Shown here piece by piece: positions 1 through 6,049 of a DNA stretch of 12,729 bases. The DNA lies in NCBI GenBank assembly GCA_031398695.1, contig JANNNU010000020.1, forward strand, positions 1 to 12,729, read 5' to 3'. How positions within the stretch are numbered: position 1 is the stretch's first letter; every line of letters begins with the position of its first letter. The position numbers and the translations under genes were made by a program. The stretch comes from JAIYDJ01 sp031398695. GTDB taxonomy: Bacteria > Pseudomonadota > Alphaproteobacteria > Rhodobacterales > Rhodobacteraceae. Under the pieces are notes generated by a model. The model did not search any database, had not been told where the DNA came from, and saw only the letters and a list, made by a program, of their open reading frames with translations.

Positions 1-230
1 AGGTATGTAAACCGACCATCCGGATAGATCGTGATGATCCGCAGTTGCGGGTTGGACAGCAGACACTCCACCGCGCCGGACGCGTCGCGCCGGATCGCAG
101 TGTCGTTGCCGATACGGCAGACGGTCTCTTCCAACGTGATGGCGAGGACGAGCGGCGATGCGCGGCACACCATCGCCTCGGCCGACACCGGCATCACGGC
201 AACGCTGCCGCAGAGGAGGATTTGGCGCAT
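1..230 (-). CDS. Small exported protein of unknown function (5' part only)
   Basis: Reading on the minus strand from the ATG at 230-228 gives 76 complete codons with no stop before the window edge, so the gene is cut off at its 3' end. The first 17-19 residues (MRQILLCGSVAVMPVSAEA) look like a short signal peptide with a basic start, a hydrophobic core and an A-x-A-like cleavage site (S17-A-E-A or nearby). The visible mature part has cysteines at about positions 22, 38 and 56, which could form disulfides in the periplasm. The start is supported by AAGGAG seven bases upstream of the ATG (complement of 238-243). The gene lies 67 nt downstream of rpoD on the same strand, and its ribosome-binding site is inside a strong hairpin (239-277). 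I do not recognise a family. The reading frame is open further upstream, but without a comparable ribosome-binding site. Confidence 0.7.
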   Translation of the reverse strand, partial: MRQILLCGSVAVMPVSAEAMVCRASPLVLAITLEETVCRIGNDTAIRRDASGAVECLLSNPQLRIITIYPDGRFTY

Positions 231-238
231 CGCGGGTC

Positions 239-277
239 TCCTTGTGCACGGCGGAATTAGCCCGCGTTGCACAAGGA
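239..277 (-). promoter_or_regulatory. Hairpin between rpoD and the small exported gene, covering its Shine-Dalgarno
   Basis: Arms 239-254 and 262-277 pair at 14 of 16 positions around a 7-nt loop (255-261); the mismatches are 250/266 and 249/267. On the minus-strand RNA the 3' arm contains the AAGGA of the downstream gene's AAGGAG. There is no U-tract after the stem, so it does not look like a standard intrinsic terminator of rpoD. It may hide the ribosome-binding site, stabilise the rpoD 3' end, or both (inference). Confidence 0.6.
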
Positions 278-297
278 TCAAGCCATCGCGGGCCCGT

Positions 298-2283
298 TCA
301 CTGATCCAGGAAAGACCGCAGCTTGCGCGACCGGCTGGGGTGTTTCAGCTTGCGCAGGGCCTTTGCCTCGATCTGGCGGATGCGTTCTCGGGTGACGCTG
401 AACTGCTGGCCGACTTCCTCGAGCGTGTGGTCGGTGTTCATCCCGATGCCGAAGCGCATGCGCAGAACGCGTTCCTCGCGCGGGGTGAGCGAGGCCAGAA
501 CGCGGGTCGTGGTTTCCTTCAGGTTTTCCTGAATTGCGCTGTCGAGCGGCAGGATCGCGTTCTTGTCCTCGATGAAGTCGCCAAGCTGGCTGTCTTCCTC
601 GTCCCCGATCGGGGTTTCAAGGCTGATCGGCTCCTTGGCGATCTTCATCACCTTGCGGACCTTTTCCAGCGGCATTTGCAGCTTTTCGGCCAATTCCTCG
701 GGTGTCGGTTCGCGTCCGATCTCGTGCAGCATCTGGCGGCCGGTGCGGACCAGCTTGTTGATCGTTTCGATCATGTGCACCGGGATACGGATCGTGCGGG
801 CCTGATCGGCGATGGAACGGGTGATCGCCTGGCGGATCCACCACGTCGCGTAGGTCGAGAACTTGTAGCCCCGGCGGTACTCGAACTTGTCGACTGCCTT
901 CATCAGGCCGATGTTGCCTTCCTGGATCAGGTCAAGAAATTGCAGACCCCGGTTGGTATATTTCTTGGCAATCGAGATCACCAGACGCAGGTTGGCCTCG
1001 ACCATCTCCTTCTTGGCCTGCCGGGCTTCTTTCTCGCCCTTCTGCACCTGGTTCACGATGCGGCGGAATTCGCTGATGTCGACGCCGATGTACTGGCCGA
1101 CCTGCGCCATTTCGGTGCGAAGGTCTTCGACCTTGTCGCGGGATTTCTCCATCAGCTGCTGCCAGCCGCGGCCCGATTTGGCGGCCATGCGGTCGCCCCA
1201 GTTGGGATCGAGCTCGTAGCCCTGATATTCGTCGATGAATTCGCGGCGGTTGATCCGGGCGGCATCGGCCAGCTTTACCATGCCCGAGTTGATCGCCATG
1301 ATCTTGCGGTTGATGCCGTAAAGCTGGTCGATCAGCGCTTCGATCCGGTTGTTGTGCAGGTGCAACTCGTTGACCAGCGTAACGATTTCCGAGCGCAGTT
1401 TCTGATACGATGCCTCGTCCACCGCCGAGAACCGGCTGGCGGAGTTCATCGTGGCATGCATCCGGCGGTCCTGCATCTCGGCCAGCGTGACATAGTCGCG
1501 CGCCACGAGATCCAGCGTTTCCAGCACCTTGGGCTTCAGCGCCGCTTCCATCGCGGCCAGCGACAGAGCCTGGCCCTCGTCTTCCTCGTCATCATCGTCG
1601 ACGCGCGACAGCGGGTTGCCGTCGGCGTCCATCTCGGGCTCGGCCTCGCGGCGTGGGGCGGCGGAGGCCACATCGACGCCTTCAAGGTCGCCGACCATCT
1701 CGTCTTCGCCATCGAGGCTGCGGCCGAAGGTGGCCTCGAGGTCGATCACGTCGCGCAGCAGAATGTCTTCCGACAACAGTTCGTCGCGCCAGATGGTGAT
1801 CGCCTGAAAGGTCAGCGGGCTTTCGCACAGGCCCAGGATCATCGTGTTGCGGCCCGCCTCGATCCGCTTGGCGATGGCGATCTCGCCCTCGCGCGACAGC
1901 AACTCGACGCTGCCCATTTCGCGCAAATACATCCGGACCGGGTCGTCGGTGCGGTCCAAGGCTTCGGTGGTGGAGCCCACCACGGCCACTTCGCGAGAGG
2001 TGGACGTACTTTCCACCAGATCGCCGCCGGTCTCGGCACCCTCATCCGCCTCGTCGTTCTCGATGATGTTGATGCCCATTTCGGACAGCATCGACATCAC
2101 ATCCTCGATCTGTTCGGACGACACCTGTTCGGGCGGCAGCACCGTGTTCAGCTGGTCGTAGGTGATATACCCACGCTCGCGGGCGTCGGCGATCATCTTC
2201 TTGACCGCCGCCTGGCTCATGTCGAGCGAGACATCGGCCTCTTCGCCTTCTGGTTTGCCGTCGTCGGTGTCTTTGAGGGCCAT
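298..2283 (-). CDS. rpoD: RNA polymerase primary sigma factor RpoD (sigma-70)
   Basis: This encodes the housekeeping sigma factor that directs core RNA polymerase to -10/-35 promoters. The 661-residue product has the full group 1 layout. Region 1.1 is at about 22-75. Region 1.2 is at about 113-143 (DDPVRMYLREMG). A long non-conserved segment rich in Asp/Glu follows. Region 2 is at about 429-499 (NLRLVISIAKKYTNRGLQFLDLIQEGNIGLMKAVDKF... with the promoter-melting KFSTYATWWIRQAI). Region 3 comes next, and region 4 is at about 598-655 with the helix-turn-helix EEVGQQFSVTRERIRQIEAKAL. Length and motifs are normal for alphaproteobacteria. I chose the ATG at 2283 (MALKDTDDGKPEG) because it matches the usual family N-terminus and has AGGAG five bases upstream. 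An in-frame ATG 39 nt earlier lacks both. The gene follows dnaG with a 73-nt gap, the classic primase-sigma arrangement, and the gap holds alternative hairpins. Confidence 0.97.
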   Translation of the reverse strand: MALKDTDDGKPEGEEADVSLDMSQAAVKKMIADARERGYITYDQLNTVLPPEQVSSEQIEDVMSMLSEMGINIIENDEADEGAETGGDLVESTSTSREVAVVGSTTEALDRTDDPVRMYLREMGSVELLSREGEIAIAKRIEAGRNTMILGLCESPLTFQAITIWRDELLSEDILLRDVIDLEATFGRSLDGEDEMVGDLEGVDVASAAPRREAEPEMDADGNPLSRVDDDDEEDEGQALSLAAMEAALKPKVLETLDLVARDYVTLAEMQDRRMHATMNSASRFSAVDEASYQKLRSEIVTLVNELHLHNNRIEALIDQLYGINRKIMAINSGMVKLADAARINRREFIDEYQGYELDPNWGDRMAAKSGRGWQQLMEKSRDKVEDLRTEMAQVGQYIGVDISEFRRIVNQVQKGEKEARQAKKEMVEANLRLVISIAKKYTNRGLQFLDLIQEGNIGLMKAVDKFEYRRGYKFSTYATWWIRQAITRSIADQARTIRIPVHMIETINKLVRTGRQMLHEIGREPTPEELAEKLQMPLEKVRKVMKIAKEPISLETPIGDEEDSQLGDFIEDKNAILPLDSAIQENLKETTTRVLASLTPREERVLRMRFGIGMNTDHTLEEVGQQFSVTRERIRQIEAKALRKLKHPSRSRKLRSFLDQ

Positions 2284-2297
2284 GGGGTCTCCTGAGC

Positions 2298-2336
2298 GCG
2301 AATCGGGGGCCGTGATTCGCATAGATAGCGCGAATC
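2298..2336 (-). promoter_or_regulatory. Three-element alternating inverted repeat in the rpoD leader
   Basis: On the minus strand GATTCGC (2336-2330), GCGAATC (2320-2314) and GATTCGC (2304-2298) are separated by exactly 9 nt each. The central element can pair with the upstream or the downstream copy, but not with both. The downstream hairpin ends about 4 nt before the rpoD Shine-Dalgarno AGGAG. This could be an RNA switch in the dnaG-rpoD read-through transcript, or a DNA operator with repeated half-sites. Confidence 0.5.
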
Positions 2337-2351
2337 AGAGGGAACTTTCAG
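2322..2351 (-). promoter_or_regulatory. Weak candidate internal promoter for rpoD
   Basis: CTGAAA (complement of 2346-2351), an 18-bp spacer and TATCTA (complement of 2322-2327) resemble sigma-70 -35/-10 boxes with 4/6 and 3/6 matches. It sits just after the dnaG stop codon, where a separate rpoD promoter is plausible. If used, transcription would start near 2315, inside the leader repeat. The match is poor and could be chance. Confidence 0.22.
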
Positions 2352-2356
2352 TGGGG

Positions 2357-4276
2357 TCAGTACTTTTTCTTTTCCCAGATGCGGGAATCGATCAGATGTT
2401 GCAGGTGATTCGACAGGGCGGTGCGGTCTTCGCCCAGGTCGGGGGAATCGGCGCGCGACGGTTTGTCGGCGCGGTGGCGGGCGGCGGCGGATTGCGCGAG
2501 CCGCCAGGTGAGGCCTTCATCCGGCAAGTGTTCCATGTCTTCGACGGCCTCCTCGATTTCGCGGCGCGCGCCACGGCAGGCGTCGAGCTTGGCGAGTTCT
2601 TCGGCGAGGCACAGGGTGGCAAGGTCGGTGTCTGCCGCATTGCGGACCGGGGGTGCAATCAGAACGTGGGGTTGCGACAGCAGGGCGTCAAGGGCTGCGG
2701 GCGCGGCAGCCTGGATCAGGCCGGGCAGGTCCGCTTCCTCGGCATGGGTCAGGAGCAGGGTGCGCAGCGTGATGTGATCGGTGCCGGTGAAATCGATCCG
2801 TTCGAGCGCGGTCAGAAACCGGGGCACGAGGACCGGGTGGGTGATCAGGGTGGCGAGGATCACCGCCTCGCGCAGGGTTTCCTCGACCGGGCCTGCGGCC
2901 TGCGCCAGAAGCGATCCCTTCGTGGCAGGCGTCGCATTTTCGGGTGGCGGTACGTAGGGGCCCTTGCCGCGCGGTTTGAAGGCACGCGGTCTGGTGCCGA
3001 ACAGATCCCAGCGCAGGGCCTTGATCTCTTCGGCGTAGTGGCTGCGGATAGACGGATCGGCGATCCGCTGCAACGCCGCGCGCAGCGTCTTGTCGAGCGC
3101 CGCCTTGCGTTCGGGGCTGTCAAAGGTCCTGCCTTCGGTTTCGCGTTGCCACAGCAGGCGGACCATCGGTTGCGCCGCGTCCAGCACGCGCTGCATCGCG
3201 GGCGTGCCTTGCGTCTTGATCAGATCGTCGGGATCCAGACCGGGGGGCAGCACGGCGAACCGCAACCCCTTGCCGGCCTCAAGCAGCGGCAACGCCAGAT
3301 CGATGACGCGCAGTGCGGCCCGAATGCCCGCCGCATCGCCATCGAGAGCGATGATCGGCTCGTCATGGATGCGCCACATCAGTTTCAGCTGGTCCTCAGT
3401 CACTGCGGTGCCGAGGGGGGCGACGGTGGCGCGGAACCCGGCTTCGCTGAGGGCGATCACGTCCATGTAGCCTTCGGCGACGATCAGGGGCTGTCCCTTG
3501 CCAGCCGCCTCTCGCGCCGGCGCGTGGTTGTACAAGTTGCGGCCCTTGTCGAACAGGTCGGTTTCGGGACCGTTTAGGTATTTGGCCCGCGCGTCGGCGG
3601 CCATCGCACGACCGCCGAGGCTGATCGCCCTGCCCCGCCCGTCGCGGATCGGAAAGATGATGCGGCCCCGAAACCGGTCATAGGGCGCCCCGCCGTCATC
3701 CGGCTTGGCGCAGAGCCCTGCGTCGATCAGCAGATCGGGGGCGATGCCCTTGGCGGTCAAGGCGTAAAACAGCCCCTGCCGCGCGTCGGGGGCAAAGCCG
3801 ATATGCCAGCGGTCCTGCGCCTCGGGCGTAAGTTTGCGTTTGGCGAGGTAGGCACGGGCATCCGCGGCGGCGGTAGTTTTCAGTTGCAGGCGATAGAAGT
3901 TCACCGCCTCTTCCATCACGCGCGACAATTCGGTGCGGCGGTCGGATTTCTGCGCAGCGGCGGGATCGCGGGCAGGCATCGGCAGGCCCGCCTCGGTGGC
4001 GAGGATCTGCACCGCCTCGAGGAAGCCGACATTCTCGGTCTCTTTCACGAAGGTCACCGCATCGCCTTTGGCGTGGCAGCCGAAGCAGTAGTAATACCCC
4101 TTGCGGTCGTCGACGTGGAAGCTGGCGGACTTTTCCTGATGGAACGGACACGGCGCCCACATGTCGCCTTTTCCGAGGTTGGACTTGCGCATGTCCCACG
4201 TCACCTTGCGCCCCACGACCGAGGCGAGGGACAGGCGGGTGCGGAGTTCGTCGAGGAATCCGGGGGGGAGCGACAT
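2357..4276 (-). CDS. dnaG: DNA primase DnaG
   Basis: DnaG makes the short RNA primers for replication, working with the replicative helicase at the fork. The 639-residue product has the N-terminal CHC2 zinc ribbon with ligands C43, H46, C64 and C67 (CPFH ... YYCFGC). The central TOPRIM catalytic core has VAEGYMDVIAL (Glu268), the metal-binding LDGDAAG (Asp312, Asp314) and GLDPDD (about 347-351). The C-terminal part is the more divergent helicase-interacting region and ends in a Lys-rich tail (EKKKY). Length is normal for alphaproteobacteria. The start is fixed by the canonical N-terminus MSLPPGFLDELRTRLSLASVVGRKV, although no Shine-Dalgarno precedes it: the ATG follows six C residues. It is transcribed toward rpoD, and a candidate promoter lies immediately upstream. 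Confidence 0.97.
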   Translation of the reverse strand: MSLPPGFLDELRTRLSLASVVGRKVTWDMRKSNLGKGDMWAPCPFHQEKSASFHVDDRKGYYYCFGCHAKGDAVTFVKETENVGFLEAVQILATEAGLPMPARDPAAAQKSDRRTELSRVMEEAVNFYRLQLKTTAAADARAYLAKRKLTPEAQDRWHIGFAPDARQGLFYALTAKGIAPDLLIDAGLCAKPDDGGAPYDRFRGRIIFPIRDGRGRAISLGGRAMAADARAKYLNGPETDLFDKGRNLYNHAPAREAAGKGQPLIVAEGYMDVIALSEAGFRATVAPLGTAVTEDQLKLMWRIHDEPIIALDGDAAGIRAALRVIDLALPLLEAGKGLRFAVLPPGLDPDDLIKTQGTPAMQRVLDAAQPMVRLLWQRETEGRTFDSPERKAALDKTLRAALQRIADPSIRSHYAEEIKALRWDLFGTRPRAFKPRGKGPYVPPPENATPATKGSLLAQAAGPVEETLREAVILATLITHPVLVPRFLTALERIDFTGTDHITLRTLLLTHAEEADLPGLIQAAAPAALDALLSQPHVLIAPPVRNAADTDLATLCLAEELAKLDACRGARREIEEAVEDMEHLPDEGLTWRLAQSAAARHRADKPSRADSPDLGEDRTALSNHLQHLIDSRIWEKKKY

Positions 4277-4282
4277 GGGGGG

Positions 4283-4311
4283 TATATTGGCGTTTGGCTG
4301 TCGAGTGTCGA
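4283..4311 (-). promoter_or_regulatory. Candidate dnaG promoter, possibly giving a leaderless mRNA
   Basis: On the minus strand TCGACA (complement of 4306-4311, 5/6 match to the -35 box) is followed 17 nt later by AATATA (complement of 4283-4288), which overlaps TATACC. Only six C residues lie between AATATA and the dnaG ATG, so transcription from this -10 would begin at or next to the start codon. A second TCGACA at 4299-4304 makes a short direct repeat. The -10 match is weak. Confidence 0.4.
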
Positions 4312-4330
4312 GTCCGGGGTTAAGGCCGGA

Positions 4331-4376
4331 GCGGGGGCCAGCCCCCGCACCCCCGGGATATTTTTGAACAGATGAT
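4331..4376. repeat. GC-rich palindrome with ATATTTTT/AGATGA tail (intergenic repeat, possible bidirectional terminator)
   Basis: GCGGGGGC (4331-4338) and GCCCCCGC (4341-4348) form a perfect 8-base inverted repeat around CA. It is followed on the plus strand by ACCCCCGGGATATTTTTG and ending near AGATGA (4371-4376). It sits between the end of the amidohydrolase gene and the dnaG promoter. From memory, very similar palindrome-plus-tail units are scattered between genes in Rhodobacterales genomes. On the minus strand no U-tract follows the stem, so termination of the sox operon here is plausible but not certain. Confidence 0.5.
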
Positions 4377-4381
4377 GGGAC

Positions 4382-5530
4382 TTAGTTCGTCAGGTCGGTC
4401 AGTACGCGGTGGAAGATTTTTGTGCCGAGCGGGATCAGGGCATCATTGAAGTCGTAATCGGGGTTGTGCAGCGCGGGGCCGTCGCCTGCGCCGAGGAGCA
4501 GCATCGCGAGTTTGGTGGGGGGCACGCCAAAGCGGCCGAAATCCTCGGAGGCGCGCATCGGGAGGATGCCGGGGCCGTGCGGGATCTGCAGGGCATCGAG
4601 GGCGGTGGCGAGAATTTGGGCGGCCTCGGCGTCGTTGATCGTGGCGGCGAAATTGTCGTGGTGGGTGAAGCTGACGTGCAGGCCGTGTTTGGCGGCGAGG
4701 GTGGTGGCCATATGCATCGCATCGCTGCGCAGAGCGTCCATCGGGGCGTCGGCGGGGGTGCGCAGGGTGGCCCAGACCTCGGCATGGGCGGGCGAGATAC
4801 CGAAGGCGGGTTCGCCGAGACGGGCGTGGGTGATCGTGATCAGGCGGAAGCCGGGGTACAGGTCGGGGCCGCCGGGACCCAGGGCTTGCAGGGCGGGGAT
4901 CAATGCGGCGAGAGCGAGGGCCGGGGATGTGCCGGTGTGGGGCAGGCTCGCGTGGGCGGTCTTTCCGGTGAAAAGGATTTTCAGGCCCTGCGACGCGCAG
5001 GCAAAGGCGCCGGGCGCGAGGTGGGCATGGCCGAAGGGGATGCCGGGCATGTTGTGCAGGGCAAAGGCGTAGTCGGGGGTGAGGGCGGCATAGCGTGGGT
5101 CGGCAGTGACGCAGGCTGCACCCGATCCGTCTTCCTCGGCCGGTTGGAACATCAGGATGACGCGGCCCTTTGCGGGCGGGTTGCGCGACAGCAGGCGGGC
5201 GAGTGCCATCAGGATCGTCGTGTGGCCGTCATGGCCGCAGAGGTGGGCCTTGCCGGGAGTGGTGGAGCGGTGGCGGGCGGTCGAGATTTCTTGGATCGGC
5301 AGCGCGTCGAGTTCGGAGCGCAACAGGATTGTCGGGCCGGGCATCGGGCTGGCCCAGATCGCAGCGATGCCGTGGCCGCCAAGGTTTCGCACGATTTCGG
5401 TGGGGTCGAGCGGGCCGAGGGCCGTCGCGATGCGGACGGAGGTTTCGACCTCGTCGCCCGAAACCTCGGGGTGTTGGTGCAGCAGGCGGCGGAAGTCGGT
5501 CAGTTCGGCGATGTCGGCATTGGTCAGCAT
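4382..5530 (-). CDS. M20-family (M20D-type) amidohydrolase, last cistron of the sox operon
   Basis: This is a zinc-dependent hydrolase of the hippurate hydrolase/N-acyl-amino-acid amidohydrolase group, probably cytoplasmic since no signal peptide is visible. The 382-residue product shows the expected order of motifs: LLHQHPEVSGDE (about 16-27), LRSELDALPIQE (about 70-81), the metal site LCGHDGH (C98, H100, H103), QPAEED with the catalytic/metal Glu pair (E132, E133), ALHNMPG (H159), and a C-terminal ALHNPDYDFND. Nothing obvious is missing. Its ATG directly abuts the soxG stop (TAGATG) and no Shine-Dalgarno is visible, which suggests translation by re-initiation after soxG. That ties its expression to sarcosine oxidase. 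A role in releasing sarcosine or another N-methylated/N-acylated compound is inference; substrate cannot be read from the sequence. Confidence 0.88.
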   Translation of the reverse strand: MLTNADIAELTDFRRLLHQHPEVSGDEVETSVRIATALGPLDPTEIVRNLGGHGIAAIWASPMPGPTILLRSELDALPIQEISTARHRSTTPGKAHLCGHDGHTTILMALARLLSRNPPAKGRVILMFQPAEEDGSGAACVTADPRYAALTPDYAFALHNMPGIPFGHAHLAPGAFACASQGLKILFTGKTAHASLPHTGTSPALALAALIPALQALGPGGPDLYPGFRLITITHARLGEPAFGISPAHAEVWATLRTPADAPMDALRSDAMHMATTLAAKHGLHVSFTHHDNFAATINDAEAAQILATALDALQIPHGPGILPMRASEDFGRFGVPPTKLAMLLLGAGDGPALHNPDYDFNDALIPLGTKIFHRVLTDLTN

Positions 5531-6049
5531 CTATAGTGCCGCGCGGGCGGCAAGGGCGTGCAACGCGGTTTCCAGCTCGTGCCACGCGGTTTCGGCCATG
5601 CTGCGGAACGTCAGGATCACAAAACCGGTTTCGTCGCGGATCAGGATCATCGCCATGTGGTTCAGTGCGGTGCGGGTGGCCGTACCGGGGGGGAATTTCG
5701 TGGCGCGCAGGTCGAGCGGGACGAGGCGGGCGAGGGCGGCTTCGGCCTGCGGGCCAGTCAGACGCAAGGCGCACCAGCCCCCGGTCTGATCGGTGGTGGC
5801 GGCAAGGCCGGTCAGGTCGGGGGCGGCGATGCCCATCAGAAACGCCTGATCGCGCCCGGTCCAGATCAGCGGACCCGAGGTGGTGTTGGGTTTGGGGAAC
5901 GGATGGCCCAGTGCCGTGCCTGTCGCCTGAAGCCGGCCCGGAAACGGCGCGATAGACGTGAGCGGGCCGATCTGCGCCTCAGCCAGCGTGGTGTTGGCGA
6001 GGGTTACGTAGCGGCCGTCGAGGGCGGATTTGGCGAGCAGGTCAGGCAC
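5531..6049 (-). CDS. soxG: Sarcosine oxidase gamma subunit SoxG
   Basis: This is the small structural subunit of heterotetrameric sarcosine oxidase, related in fold to part of the GcvT/YgfZ folate-binding proteins, and it packs against the alpha subunit. I favour the GTG at 6049, giving 172 residues (start VPDLLAKSALDG, read as Met). It overlaps the soxA stop codon in GTGCCTGA and is preceded by AAAGGGGGAT with about 9-nt spacing, inside the end of soxA. An in-frame ATG at 6088 would add 13 residues and overlap soxA by 47 nt without a good ribosome-binding site. LDGRYV near the start, an ALRLTGPQAEAALARLVPLDLR segment (about 93-114) and the FRSMAETAWHELETAL end are typical of SoxG. The identification also rests on the soxBDAG order. 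Confidence 0.88.
   Translation of the reverse strand: MPDLLAKSALDGRYVTLANTTLAEAQIGPLTSIAPFPGRLQATGTALGHPFPKPNTTSGPLIWTGRDQAFLMGIAAPDLTGLAATTDQTGGWCALRLTGPQAEAALARLVPLDLRATKFPPGTATRTALNHMAMILIRDETGFVILTFRSMAETAWHELETALHALAARAAL

Noticed and set aside
31..2295. A 754-codon open frame on the plus strand opposite rpoD
   Set aside because: It is a shadow of rpoD in GC-rich DNA. Its composition (many His, Gln, Leu, Arg, Val) has no recognisable domain, and the opposite strand is unmistakably RpoD.
2162..3577. A 471-codon plus-strand open frame opposite dnaG and the rpoD start
   Set aside because: It is antisense to clear dnaG motifs, has no domain of its own and shows a shadow-type composition.
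4409..5536. A 375-codon plus-strand open frame opposite the M20 amidohydrolase
   Set aside because: It is an exact mirror of the M20 gene, with Gly/Val/Ala/Gln-rich shadow sequence, while the minus strand has every expected catalytic motif.
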